The notes below the pieces were generated by a model. It did not search any database. It was not told the DNA's origin and was given only the letters and a program-made list of their open reading frames with translations. DNA of 64,000 nucleotides from JACQFK01 sp964619955. GTDB taxonomy: Bacteria; Planctomycetota; MHYJ01; JACPRB01. This document shows positions 49,575 to 57,849 of this stretch, one piece after another. The stretch is taken from NCBI GenBank assembly GCA_964619955.1, contig CAZUJF010000001.1:62001-126000 (forward strand). The letters run 5' to 3'. The first letter of the stretch is position 1; each line of letters begins with the position of its first letter. The position numbers were made by a program, and so were the translations under genes.

Positions 49575-51705
49575 CGGGCGGACGGCGCAGCCGTTCGAGG
49601 ATGCCGTCGATGCGGACGCGGTCCTCGGGGGAGGGGGAGGTCCCGCGGAAGCGCTGTTCGTAGAACTTGTCCACGACGAAGTCGACGCCCTCATCCGCGA
49701 AGCGGGCGCGCACCTGGCGGGCGAATTCCCAGGCGGTGAGCGAGGGGTGGCGCCGCAGGCCGCGGCGCGACAGGATCCACAGGAAGTCCCGGTAGAAGTC
49801 CACGTTCGTGGTTTCGCGGAAGCCGGAGACGATCTGGCGGAGCCGGTTCTTCTGGCGCCGCGGCAGGAGCAGCCAGGCGAGGCCGCCCAGGGCGGCCAGC
49901 GCGGCCAGGCCCAGCAGCGCCGCCGGCCGGAAGAGGGCGCGCAGAAGGGCCTCGAGCAGGCCTCCGAGATTCCTCACGGTGCGTCCGAAGGCGCGGTTCT
50001 GGACGGCGGGGTCGAAGTCCATGATCAGGCTGTCCCAGCGCTGCGCCTTGGGCTCCTCCTTGCGCTTGTTCACATCCCCCGTCGCCACGGGTTTGCCCTC
50101 CGGCAGGGGCGGGGCGTCCGCGGAGCTTTCAGGGGTGGCGTCGTAGGAGCGCCATCCGAACTCGGCGCCGTACCAGACCTCGACCCACGCATGGGCGTCG
50201 GAATTCCGCACGATGAAGGAGCCGTCCTCCTGCGGATCGTGGAGCTGGAAGCCCGTGGCGACGCGCGCCGGAATGCCCACGGCGCGGCAGAGCAGCGTGA
50301 GGGCGCTGGCGTACTGGACGCAATAGCCCGTCTTGCCCTCCAGGAAATGCTCCACGGGATCCCGGCCCGGCGGGGCGACGAAGGGGTCCAGCCGGTACGC
50401 GAATCCGTTGTGCGTGAGGTGGTGGACGAGGCGGCTGACGCGGGCGTGGCGTCCTTCGCTGACGCTGGCGACGATGCGGCGCGCGCTCTCCTTCAGCCGC
50501 CCCAGGCCGGCGGGAACCTGAAGGTAGGATTCCGGGACGGCGCCGCGCGAAGGCCGGGGCGGGATCTCCGAGGGTTGCAGCGCGCTTTCGACGTGGTACT
50601 CGATCATCCCGCGCGGAGGCTCCGAGAAGAAGAGGACGCCGGCGGGATCGTACTTGGCGTCCTTCCACTGGACGCGGACCGGGTCCGGCAGCGAGAAGCT
50701 GAGATCCTCCGAAAGCGCGCTGGTGCGGATCTGCTGCCGGACGACGAGCCGCCCCTTGGGCGGGGAGGCTTCGAGCGTCGTCCATCCGTCGCCGCCGCCG
50801 TCGTCCGCGTCGGCGCGGGGCAGGCGCCGGAACGACGTCTTCCATTCGCCGGCCTCATAGACGTCGAGCACGGCGCCGCGCAGGTACTGCGTGCGGTCGG
50901 CGGGCACGGGGCGGTCCTCCAGATCCCGGACGCGGACCTTGAGCACGGCGGTCGGATCGGTCTTGAGCTTCTGGAAGTTCTGCAGCTTGAGGAAAGCGGC
51001 CGAGCGGGGGATGCCGGTGGCGTCGGGACCGTCCTGGACGGGAGGCCCCTCGGGAGGCGCTTCGCGGGCGCCCGCGGAGTCGGTCTTTTCCGCCCGGAAG
51101 GCGCTGCGGGGGAAGAGGACGAAGACCGCCGCGCCGGTCTCGAGGACCAGGAAGAGGGTGACGCCGAGCAGGAGGAGCCCCCCTTTGAGGGGCTCGGCGG
51201 GCTGTCCGCACTTGAGGAGGGCGATGCGCTGGAACGTGTAGAGGAGGCAGACGACGCTGCCCAGGAGGAGCGGCAGGAAGCGGGGCGGCTGGATGAACGA
51301 TCCGCTGATCATGAAGAGTGAGAGCTGGATGATCGCGATCGTCCAGAAATCGTATTCCGACTTGTTCCTCGACAGGACGAAGACGATGGCGTTCCAGAAG
51401 AGGAAGCGGGAGATCGCGTTGGCGAACATCTCGGTGCCGGCGGCGGTGCCGCCCGCGACGAGGATCACGAAGGTCCCCGCGCCGAGGCCGATGAGGCCGA
51501 TCTTGACGGGCGCCGGGAAGAAGGGCCGGGCGAGGCGGTGCTCGACGGCGAGGCTCCAGAGCGCCGCGGCGCCGAAGAGGCCCAGGAGGGCGGGCAGGAG
51601 CGGGTCGTTGCTGACGGCGGCGAGATAGGCGCAGAGGATGCCGGCGTACGCCGCGAGGCGCACGCGCAGGTCCCGGGACAGGGGTCCGATCTCGTGTTCG
51701 ATCAC
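49561..51705 (-). CDS. TgpA-type membrane transglutaminase-like protein
   Basis: A 714-residue membrane protein. Five or six helices occupy residues 15-190, then an external region and a transglutaminase core: Cys460 (KTGYCVQYASALTLLCRAVG), a histidine near 505 (SDAHAWVEVWY) and an aspartate near 523 (SYDATPE), the catalytic triad order. A further helix is at about 600-618 and a C-terminal DUF4129-like segment ends the protein. It is coupled to the DUF58 gene (ATGA), the usual MoxR-DUF58-transglutaminase operon. It probably acts on the periplasmic side; its substrate is unknown. Confidence 0.85.
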   Translation of the reverse strand: MIEHEIGPLSRDLRVRLAAYAGILCAYLAAVSNDPLLPALLGLFGAAALWSLAVEHRLARPFFPAPVKIGLIGLGAGTFVILVAGGTAAGTEMFANAISRFLFWNAIVFVLSRNKSEYDFWTIAIIQLSLFMISGSFIQPPRFLPLLLGSVVCLLYTFQRIALLKCGQPAEPLKGGLLLLGVTLFLVLETGAAVFVLFPRSAFRAEKTDSAGAREAPPEGPPVQDGPDATGIPRSAAFLKLQNFQKLKTDPTAVLKVRVRDLEDRPVPADRTQYLRGAVLDVYEAGEWKTSFRRLPRADADDGGGDGWTTLEASPPKGRLVVRQQIRTSALSEDLSFSLPDPVRVQWKDAKYDPAGVLFFSEPPRGMIEYHVESALQPSEIPPRPSRGAVPESYLQVPAGLGRLKESARRIVASVSEGRHARVSRLVHHLTHNGFAYRLDPFVAPPGRDPVEHFLEGKTGYCVQYASALTLLCRAVGIPARVATGFQLHDPQEDGSFIVRNSDAHAWVEVWYGAEFGWRSYDATPESSADAPPLPEGKPVATGDVNKRKEEPKAQRWDSLIMDFDPAVQNRAFGRTVRNLGGLLEALLRALFRPAALLGLAALAALGGLAWLLLPRRQKNRLRQIVSGFRETTNVDFYRDFLWILSRRGLRRHPSLTAWEFARQVRARFADEGVDFVVDKFYEQRFRGTSPSPEDRVRIDGILERLRRPPATAP

Positions 51706-52838
51706 AGGTCGAACTCCATCATCCTCTTCTGATCCTGGGGGTCGAAGACGAGGGAGCGCTGCTGCTGGGCCCAGTCGTCGAGCGGGTCGTCGCCGCAGCG
51801 GACGACGAACCAGATCCGGTTCGCGGGGCCCTCCTCCCGGGCCAGCAGTTCGCCGAGGGTGTGGATCCGGGTCGGCTTGAGGAGCGCGAGCGCGTGGAGC
51901 AGGTCGTCCCGGGAGCCTTTGCGGGGCTCCAGGCGGATCTCCTCCAGGTCGGGGGTCCAGGCCTTGAAGGTGAGGCGCCAGTTTTCGGCCATCAGCGCCT
52001 CCGCCAGGGTGGCGACGAAGCTGACGGCGCGTTCCAGGCGGCCGCGGCGGCGGGTGTCTCCGAGATTCGGGAGAAAGGTCTCGAGCAGGATCGTGCCCTC
52101 GCGGATGAGCGGGTCCTCGTATTCGCGCACGAGCAGGCGGTCCTGGAGGCGGGCGGACATCTTCCAGTGGATGCGCCGCGGGTTGTCCCCCTCCCGGTAT
52201 TCGCGCAGGCCCGAGAATTCCTCGCTCCCGCGGACGGCGTCGAGCGACAGCAGCTCCGAGTACTCGACGCGGGCGAGCAGCGGATTCAGGACCTGGCGGT
52301 TGAGGGCGCCGAGCCGGGGATACACCAGCAGGCGGTCCGCGACGGGAAGGGTGGCCCGGTACGTCCAGAGGCCGGGCGTGAACTCGGAGGTCAGCGTGAG
52401 CGGACCGAGGCGGGCCCAGCCGCGTTCCTGGAGGGAGACCATCTCCACGCCGCGGGCGCGGCGGCCGGGGCCGACCAGGGGGATCCAGACCGGCGTGGGC
52501 TGCAGCGCGGCCGGGTGCCCGTCATGGGACAGGCGGTCTTCCAGCTTCAGGCAGAACGCGGGCCAGAGGCGTTTGCTGTTCCGGATCTTGAGGGTGACGG
52601 GCACCACGCCGCCCGCACGGGCGTCGGCAGGCATGACCCGGGAGATCTCCAGGCCGCGCCCGACGAGAAACGTGAGCAGGCCGCTCACGGCGAGGATGCC
52701 CGAGAGGACGGCGAAGAGGGTGAGCAGGAAGTTGCTGCCCTTGTAGGTCGCGGCGAAGGCGACGGACAGCGAGAGGGCCAGGTACACCCAGCCCCGCGCG
52801 TTGAGACGGAAGGATCCGCGGCGGCGGCGTTTCGCCAT
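51702..52838 (-). CDS. DUF58 protein of the MoxR operon
   Basis: A 378-residue DUF58 protein. Two hydrophobic helices lie near residues 12-28 and 32-50, and the DUF58 signature FSGLREYREGDNPRRIHWKM is at about 210-230. The C-terminal part has the VWA-like fold (REGTILLETFLPN). It starts 3 bases after the moxR stop and overlaps the transglutaminase gene by ATGA. The known operon context suggests assembly or maturation of an envelope protein complex. Confidence 0.88.
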   Translation of the reverse strand: MAKRRRRGSFRLNARGWVYLALSLSVAFAATYKGSNFLLTLFAVLSGILAVSGLLTFLVGRGLEISRVMPADARAGGVVPVTLKIRNSKRLWPAFCLKLEDRLSHDGHPAALQPTPVWIPLVGPGRRARGVEMVSLQERGWARLGPLTLTSEFTPGLWTYRATLPVADRLLVYPRLGALNRQVLNPLLARVEYSELLSLDAVRGSEEFSGLREYREGDNPRRIHWKMSARLQDRLLVREYEDPLIREGTILLETFLPNLGDTRRRGRLERAVSFVATLAEALMAENWRLTFKAWTPDLEEIRLEPRKGSRDDLLHALALLKPTRIHTLGELLAREEGPANRIWFVVRCGDDPLDDWAQQQRSLVFDPQDQKRMMEFDL

Positions 52839-52841
52839 GGC

Positions 52842-53819
52842 CTACTGCGGCACCGGCGTTTCCTGCAGGATCTTCCGGATCACCTGGACGGAGGAACCGC
52901 GGTTGTCCTGGGCGGCCCGGACGCGGCGTTCGAGGATGCGGTGCGAGAGGACCGAAACCGCCACGGCCTTGACGTCGTCCGGCGTGGCGTAGTCCCGGCC
53001 CTCGACCACCGCGTAGGCGCGGGTGGCCCGCGCGAGGTGCAGGGCGCCGCGCGGGCTGACGCCGGCCACCAGCGCGCGGTCGTTCCGGGTCCGGTTCACG
53101 ATCTCCACGATGTACGCCGCCAGGGCGTCCTCCAGGCGGACCTCGGGAACCCGCTCGCAGACCCGGTTGAGCTGCTCCGCGCTGACGACGGGGCTCAGAT
53201 GTTCGACAGGGTCGCCGCCGCGTCGGGACTGGAGGATGCGCAGCTCCTCCTCGGGGGTGGGATAACCCATGCGGAGGATCATCAGGAAGCGGTCGAGCTG
53301 GCTTTCGGGCAGGGGGTACGTGCCGGTGAATTCCAGCGGGTTCTGCGTGGCGAGCACCATGAAGGGCAGGGGCAGTTCGTGGGTGGTGCCGTCCACGCTC
53401 ACCCGGTTCTCGTTCATGGCTTCGAGCAGGGCGGACTGGGTGCGCGGGGTGGCGCGGTTGATCTCGTCCGCCAGGACGATGTTGGCGAAGATCGGCCCCT
53501 TTTTGAACATGAAATCCCGGCGTTCGCCGTCGAGGATCGAGACCCCCGTGACGTCGGAGGGGAGCAGGTCGGGCGTGAACTGGAGCCGGCGGAAGCTGCA
53601 GTCGATCGAACGGGCGATGGCGCGGGCGAGGGAGGTCTTTCCGATGCCGGGGACGTCCTCGAGCAGCAGGTGGCCGCGCGCGATCAGGCAGGCGACGGCG
53701 AGCTTGATGCTTTCGCTCTTGCCGATGATGACGCCTTCGATGGCGCGGCGGAGGAGGGAGACGACGGCGACGTCCTCCTTCGCCAGGGGCCGGGAAGGGG
53801 CGGGGGAAAGCCGTTCCAT
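52842..53819 (-). CDS. MoxR-type AAA ATPase
   Basis: A 325-residue AAA+ ATPase, probably a chaperone for a metal- or VWA-dependent partner. Walker A is EDVPGIGKTSLARAIARS, Walker B is IVLADEINRATPRTQSALLE, and the sensor and arginine regions are FMVLATQNPLEFTGTYPLPE and QLDRFLM. I start it at the ATG at 53819, with GGAGGG five bases upstream; a longer frame to 54080 runs through the histone gene on the other strand and is not used. It begins the MoxR-DUF58-transglutaminase operon. Confidence 0.93.
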   Translation of the reverse strand: MERLSPAPSRPLAKEDVAVVSLLRRAIEGVIIGKSESIKLAVACLIARGHLLLEDVPGIGKTSLARAIARSIDCSFRRLQFTPDLLPSDVTGVSILDGERRDFMFKKGPIFANIVLADEINRATPRTQSALLEAMNENRVSVDGTTHELPLPFMVLATQNPLEFTGTYPLPESQLDRFLMILRMGYPTPEEELRILQSRRGGDPVEHLSPVVSAEQLNRVCERVPEVRLEDALAAYIVEIVNRTRNDRALVAGVSPRGALHLARATRAYAVVEGRDYATPDDVKAVAVSVLSHRILERRVRAAQDNRGSSVQVIRKILQETPVPQ

Positions 53820-53838
53820 GAACCCTCCGTGGTGCAGG

Positions 53839-53844
53839 ATTATA
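53839..53844 (-). promoter_or_regulatory. -10 box of the moxR operon
   Basis: A consensus TATAAT on the minus strand is 19 bases before the moxR ATG, with GGAGGG between, so this gene has a normal leader. It sits beside the -35 of the divergent histone promoter. Confidence 0.6.
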
Positions 53845-53848
53845 ACAT

Positions 53849-53880
53849 TTGACGCCGGAAGCGAGGCGGGGATATATACT
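53849..53880 (+). promoter_or_regulatory. Promoter of the histone gene
   Basis: TTGACG at 53849-53854 is followed after 18 bases by TATATA (53873-53878) or after 20 by TATACT (53875-53880). The leader to the ATG at 53925 is about 35-40 nt and includes AGGAG eight bases before the start, one of the clearest ribosome sites in the window. Confidence 0.6.
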
Positions 53881-53924
53881 CGCGGCGGCAACTTCGCATT
53901 TGAGAAGAGACCAGGAGCGTGACG

Positions 53925-54104
53925 ATGGCATCGGAAGTCTACGTCGTCCATTCGAAAATCCGGGCGCTGGCCAAGAAAAAGGGCTTCCGCTTCAGCGGAG
54001 AGGCGCTGGAGCGTCTGTCCCGCATCGTGGGCGAGGCGGTGCTGGGGGCGGCCGACCGGGCGAAGGCCAATAAGCGGCACACCATCAAAGCGTGCGATAT
54101 TTGA
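53925..54104 (+). CDS. Bacterial histone-fold protein (HBb type)
   Basis: A 59-residue basic protein that fits a single histone fold. The opening VYVVHSKIRALAKKKGFRFS forms helix 1 and loop 1; GEALERLSRIVGEAVLGAAD is the long helix 2; and RAKANKRHTIKACDI is the end of helix 2, loop 2 and a very short helix 3. Arg51-x-Thr53 and Asp58 correspond to the R-K-T-V...D pair of archaeal histones. The layout, about 60 residues with a truncated third helix, matches bacterial histones such as Bd0055 of Bdellovibrio, which bind DNA. The ATG at 53925 has AGGAG eight bases upstream and its own promoter. Expected role: nucleoid organisation. Confidence 0.82.
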   Translation: MASEVYVVHSKIRALAKKKGFRFSGEALERLSRIVGEAVLGAADRAKANKRHTIKACDI

Positions 54105-54174
54105 GTTCTCGTAGCGCGGAAGCTCCTGGGTTCCAAGGAAATGGGAATGCGGCGCCGCTGCGCGGGATGCCGGC

Positions 54175-54203
54175 TTGACTCATTTTTCCTGCAGGGATAA
54201 GAT
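54175..54203 (+). promoter_or_regulatory. Promoter of the STAS fusion-tatA-bshB1 operon
   Basis: TTGACT at 54175-54180, exactly 17 bases, then TAAGAT at 54198-54203. The leader to the GTG at 54242 is about 30 nt and contains AGGGGAG. The 137-base gap after the histone gene shows no terminator I can recognise. Confidence 0.7.
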
Positions 54204-54241
54204 GGAGCATCGAGCGGCAGGGAACTTAGGGGAGACCATCG

Positions 54242-55309
54242 GTGCCTGATCTGACCATCCAGGTTCAGGAAGTCAAAAGCCTCCAGGGCACCGCGCTGGT
54301 GATCCTCAACGGATCGATCGACGCCAAGACGGTCATCACGTTCCAGACCCACCTGAACTCCGTGAAGGAGCGCGGCATCGAGCGCTTCATCATGGACATG
54401 GAGAACGTGAAGTACGTGAACTCCACGGGCCTGGGGTATCTCATCAACCTCTCGGATTCGGTCACGCCCGACAAGGGGGGCATCTCCCTCGTCAAGGTCC
54501 AGCCCAAGGTCAAGGTCGTCTTCGACATGCTGGGCCTCAACGCCTTTTTCAAGATCTTCACCACGCGGGACGAGGCGCTGAAGCATCTGCAGGCCTCCGA
54601 CAGCGCGGCGGCGGCGAATCCCAACGACCAGACGGTGGTCCTCAAGAGCCCCGTGCCGGGGGCGAACCAGGGCCTGTCGCGTTCGGAAAAGGCGCTGGCG
54701 GAGGCTCCGACGCCGCGGCCGGCGGCGCCGCCCCAGATCCACCACGCGACCCCGCCCCCGATGCCCGCCCCGGCGACCGCCGTGGCCCATCCCGCCTCGG
54801 GGGAGACGCTCCATGTGGAGTGCCAGGCCTGCAAGGCCCTGCTCGCGGTCAAGGAGGTCGGCAGCTACAAGTGCCCGCGCTGCCTCACGGCGTTCAATTA
54901 CGTCGGCGGCGGCCGGGTGAGCTTCCTGCCCCGGCAGAAGTCGGTGCCCGTCCAGCTCAGCCTCAATTTCAGCGCCGAATGCACGGAGGGGCTGCTGGAT
55001 TTCGTCCGTCGCCTGGCGCAGAAAAGCGGTTTTTCCGCTTCGGGAATCTCGGACCTCCAGTCGGCCGTTAAAGATACGGTGGAGGCGATCCGCCGCCTGG
55101 CCTACGGAGGCAACGAGAACAACGTGTACCACGTGCTGCTCGTCTCCGTGGACTCGGAACTCGAAATGCGCTTCGCGGACTACGGGGCGAACGTGAACCC
55201 CGACCGCGGGGACGCTTTCGGGACGGTGCGCCGTACGATGGACCGCTTCGAGTTGAAGAACCATCCCAAAGGCGGCAACGTCGTCACGGTTTCAAAGAAG
55301 GCGAGATAG
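54242..55309 (+). CDS. STAS-zinc ribbon-HATPase-like fusion protein
   Basis: A 355-residue regulator that seems to join parts of a partner switch. Residues 1-115 form a STAS (anti-anti-sigma) domain with the phosphorylatable serine in YVNSTGLGYLINL. A Pro/Ala linker (about 120-190) is followed by a zinc ribbon with two CxxC pairs (CQACK and CPRCL, about 197-220). The last 125 residues (LSLNFSAECTEGLLDFVRRL, QSAVKDTVEAIRRLAYGG) resemble RsbW-like HATPase domains, but no clear G1/G2 ATP box is visible. It starts with GTG at 54242. Fusion of an antagonist with its kinase-like partner is unusual. Confidence 0.7.
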   Translation: MPDLTIQVQEVKSLQGTALVILNGSIDAKTVITFQTHLNSVKERGIERFIMDMENVKYVNSTGLGYLINLSDSVTPDKGGISLVKVQPKVKVVFDMLGLNAFFKIFTTRDEALKHLQASDSAAAANPNDQTVVLKSPVPGANQGLSRSEKALAEAPTPRPAAPPQIHHATPPPMPAPATAVAHPASGETLHVECQACKALLAVKEVGSYKCPRCLTAFNYVGGGRVSFLPRQKSVPVQLSLNFSAECTEGLLDFVRRLAQKSGFSASGISDLQSAVKDTVEAIRRLAYGGNENNVYHVLLVSVDSELEMRFADYGANVNPDRGDAFGTVRRTMDRFELKNHPKGGNVVTVSKKAR

Positions 55310-55311
55310 AC

Positions 55312-55536
55312 ATGAACAGCGCGATGGGATTCCTGGGCAACCTGGGCTTCAGCGAGATCATGATCATCGTCCTGATCGTGCTCCTGCTCTTCGGCTCGGC
55401 GAAGATCCCGGCCCTCATGAAGTCGATGGGCTCGGGCATCAACGAGTTCAAGAAGGGCCTCAAGGAGGGCGAGAAGGAGGCGGACGCGGAAGCCAAGAAG
55501 GAGGAGCCCAAGCCCGTCGAGCCCGAGAAGAAGTAA
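55312..55536 (+). CDS. tatA: Sec-independent translocase TatA/E-type
   Basis: A 74-residue protein of the twin-arginine translocase. The N-terminal helix LGFSEIMIIVLIVLLLFGSA is followed by KIPALMKSMGSGINEFKKGL, the FG hinge and amphipathic helix of TatA. The acidic, lysine-rich tail (about 48-74) is typical of TatA. It starts 3 bases after the STAS-fusion stop. tatC is not nearby. Confidence 0.93.
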   Translation: MNSAMGFLGNLGFSEIMIIVLIVLLLFGSAKIPALMKSMGSGINEFKKGLKEGEKEADAEAKKEEPKPVEPEKK

Positions 55537-55547
55537 CCCTCCGCTCC

Positions 55548-56231
55548 ATGGCCCTCGACATCCTCGCCTTCGCCGCTCACCGGGACGACATCGAGATCAC
55601 CTGCGGCGGCCTCCTCATCCGCATGGCCGAACAGGGCCGGCGCGTGGGCGCCTGCGACCTGACCCAGGGCGAGATGGGCACCCTGGGCTCCGCCGCCGAA
55701 CGCGAAGCGGAATCCCGGGAGGCCTCCCGGATCATGGGCCTGGCGGCCCGCATCAACTGCCGGATCCCCGACGCCGCGATCTTCAACACCCGCGAATATC
55801 AGGAGCGGATCGTCGACGTGCTCCGGGAGCATCGTCCGAAGGTCGTCGTCCTGCCCAGCCACGAGCAGCGGCATCCCGACCACCGGATCACGCCCCAGCT
55901 GGTCTTCGACGCCTGCTTTTTCGCCGGACTCGAGAAGTTCGGAAAGGGGACGAAGCACCGTCCCTTCAAGGTCCTGTACTGCCATCATCACGGCTACGAC
56001 GAACGGAAGCCCTCGTTCGTGGTCGACGTGTCGGCGCAGATGGACAAGAAGATCGCGGCCGTGCTGGCGTACAAGACGCAGTTTCCGGACCGGGAGAAGA
56101 TGTCCGAGTGGGTCCGCGCCCGCGGCCGCGTCTACGGCCTGCTCGCCGGCGTGACCCACGCCGAGGGCTACGTGCAGCGCGAGGTCATGCTCGTGGACGA
56201 CGTCGTGTCCCTGCCGGTCCAGAGCCTTTAA
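55548..56231 (+). CDS. bshB1: BshB1-like LmbE/PIG-L deacetylase
   Basis: A 227-residue zinc deacetylase of the LmbE/PIG-L family, most like BshB1, which removes acetyl from N-acetylglucosaminyl-malate in bacillithiol synthesis. The metal motif is AHRDDIEITCGG (His11, Asp13, Asp14), with Arg in place of the usual Pro of AHPDD. DLTQGEMGT and SHEQRHPDHR, and the C-terminal YKTQFPDREK match BshB1. It ends with a four-base overlap with the convergent lipoprotein gene. bshC is 51 kb away. A mycothiol-type or other N-acetylsugar deacetylase remains possible. Confidence 0.8.
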   Translation: MALDILAFAAHRDDIEITCGGLLIRMAEQGRRVGACDLTQGEMGTLGSAAEREAESREASRIMGLAARINCRIPDAAIFNTREYQERIVDVLREHRPKVVVLPSHEQRHPDHRITPQLVFDACFFAGLEKFGKGTKHRPFKVLYCHHHGYDERKPSFVVDVSAQMDKKIAAVLAYKTQFPDREKMSEWVRARGRVYGLLAGVTHAEGYVQREVMLVDDVVSLPVQSL

Positions 56232-57367
56232 CGGTAGCTGAGCTGCAGGCGGCCGCTGCCCTCGACGCCGTATTCCACCCCCACGGTGAACTTGAACGTG
56301 CGGGCGTCGGCGAGCAGCTTGGGGAGTTCCTGCGGGGTCACGAAGAGGAAGTAGTCCTTTCGGGTCTCGCTCACGCTCGCGCTGAGCTTCACCTTCCGCT
56401 CCTGGACGACGAGCGGATACTTGAGCTCCTGCATGGCGCTGGCCACGGAATCCCCCCGCAACTCGACCTCCAGCTTCTTGGGGCTGATCGAATCGACGAA
56501 ATAGAACACGCGTTCGGGGTCCTCCAGGCGGGGCAGGGGCGTCACCGCGAGCGGGTTCACGAGGACGTGGCCGTCCCCTTTCGGGAGCACCCAGGCGTCG
56601 AGCGCGGACGTGAACGTGTAGGTCCCCGGCAGCGGGGGCTTCGTGCCGCTGCGGGCGAGGGCGGCGTCCAGGTCGAAGGTGCGGGGCGCGAGATCCTCCG
56701 TCACGCGCACGGTCTTCAGCAGCGTGCTGGTGGCCTTGAGCGGATCGGCGTGCGGAAAGACGACGACGCGGTGGCCTCCGTCCTCGGCGCGTTTCTCGGG
56801 CACCAGGCGGAGTTCGAGGTCCGGACCCAGCAGGGGTTTGTAGCGCACTTCCTTGTCCTTCCGGAATTCCCAGTAGACCTTGCGCCGCAGGTCGTCGGGG
56901 CTCAGCTCGAAGTAGGAGAAGCGAAAGTCCAGGGGCATCTCCAGGAGCCGGATCCGCGCGCGGACCGTGAGGGTCTCGCCCGGCACGATGAGGCCCGAAT
57001 TGAAGACGGGGCTCCGGGTCTCGGAGCGTTTCGCGCGCTCATGGAGCCATTCGTCCTTGTCCGGGAGGTAGGTGACGAGGCCCGGCTGGGAGAACTGCCA
57101 GGTGACGACGGCCCCGCGGGCGGCGGGGGCGAGCGGATCGCGGGGCTGGGTGAGGTCCCGCAGCAGCACAGCGTTCCGGGAGCCGTTGCGGATCTTGAAG
57201 ACGAGCGTGGCGAGGTCGCCGCGACGCGCTTTCAGCGTGGTGGTTTCGAGCGAGGTCCGGACCTCGAGCTCCTCGCCCGGGACGGCCGGAGGCAGCGTCG
57301 TGCCGCCGCTGCAGGAGGCCAGGACCGCGAGGGCGCTCAGGGTCGCGAGAGCGACGCGTCGTTCCAT
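56228..57367 (-). CDS. Predicted lipoprotein of unknown function
   Basis: A 379-residue protein with a lipobox at Cys19 (LAVLASC), so probably lipid-anchored. The mature part is beta-rich: a domain at about 35-200 (TLVFKIRNGSRNAVLLRDL), then strands with WQFSQPGLVTYLPD, and a final region with YFVDSISPKKLEVELRGDSV. I do not recognise a family. Its start overlaps the end of the PLD-like gene by 31 bases. Confidence 0.65.
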   Translation of the reverse strand: MERRVALATLSALAVLASCSGGTTLPPAVPGEELEVRTSLETTTLKARRGDLATLVFKIRNGSRNAVLLRDLTQPRDPLAPAARGAVVTWQFSQPGLVTYLPDKDEWLHERAKRSETRSPVFNSGLIVPGETLTVRARIRLLEMPLDFRFSYFELSPDDLRRKVYWEFRKDKEVRYKPLLGPDLELRLVPEKRAEDGGHRVVVFPHADPLKATSTLLKTVRVTEDLAPRTFDLDAALARSGTKPPLPGTYTFTSALDAWVLPKGDGHVLVNPLAVTPLPRLEDPERVFYFVDSISPKKLEVELRGDSVASAMQELKYPLVVQERKVKLSASVSETRKDYFLFVTPQELPKLLADARTFKFTVGVEYGVEGSGRLQLSYR

Positions 57368-57849
57368 GTCTCTTCAAAGTCCTCCTGGAAGGCCCCCGCC
57401 GCCGCGGCGTGGCGCAGGATGACGACGTTCTCGTGGTTGGCGATGCCGCCCATCACGGTCCAGTTGTACGATCCGGTCAGGACGATCTTAACATCCAGGA
57501 CGGCGAACTTGTGGTGAAAGCGGGCGGCTTCGTTCGCCGGGGCGACGCGCCGCAGCTCCACCCCGCCGGCCCGGAGGCGCTCCACGAGGGCGGGGTCGGC
57601 GAGACTCTTGTCCAGCAGCAGCCGCACCCGGACGCCGGCGCGGGCGCGCTGGATCAGGGCCTGTTCCAGCAGGGGGGACGTGAAGTGGAACATCGCGACG
57701 TCCAGCGAACGGGCGGCCGAGGACAGTTCCTTCGCCAGGCGCCGCTCCAGGCGGCGGGATTCGCCGGAGGGGGCGAAGAGGACCTCGACGGGCTCCTCCT
57801 GGAGCAGGGGCAGGAGCAGGAGCGCGAGCAGGGGAAGGGGGGCGCTCAG
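57337..57849 (-). CDS. Exported single-HKD phospholipase D-like protein
   Basis: About 170 residues with one PLD motif: FHHKFAVLD (H-x-K-x4-D) followed by GSYNWT (GSxN). Single-HKD proteins such as Nuc and mitoPLD work as dimers, cleaving phosphodiester bonds of DNA or lipids. A hydrophobic start (LSAPLPLLALLLLPLL) suggests a signal peptide. No ATG, GTG or TTG fits; the best start is CTG at 57849, overlapping the panD stop as CTGA. The end overlaps the lipoprotein gene. Substrate unknown. Confidence 0.7.
   Translation of the reverse strand: MSAPLPLLALLLLPLLQEEPVEVLFAPSGESRRLERRLAKELSSAARSLDVAMFHFTSPLLEQALIQRARAGVRVRLLLDKSLADPALVERLRAGGVELRRVAPANEAARFHHKFAVLDVKIVLTGSYNWTVMGGIANHENVVILRHAAAAGAFQEDFEETWNDASLSRP

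Noticed and set aside
53820..54080. Upstream extension of moxR through the histone gene
   Set aside because: GGAGGG and TATAAT just upstream of 53819 define the start, and the opposite strand holds a better supported gene.
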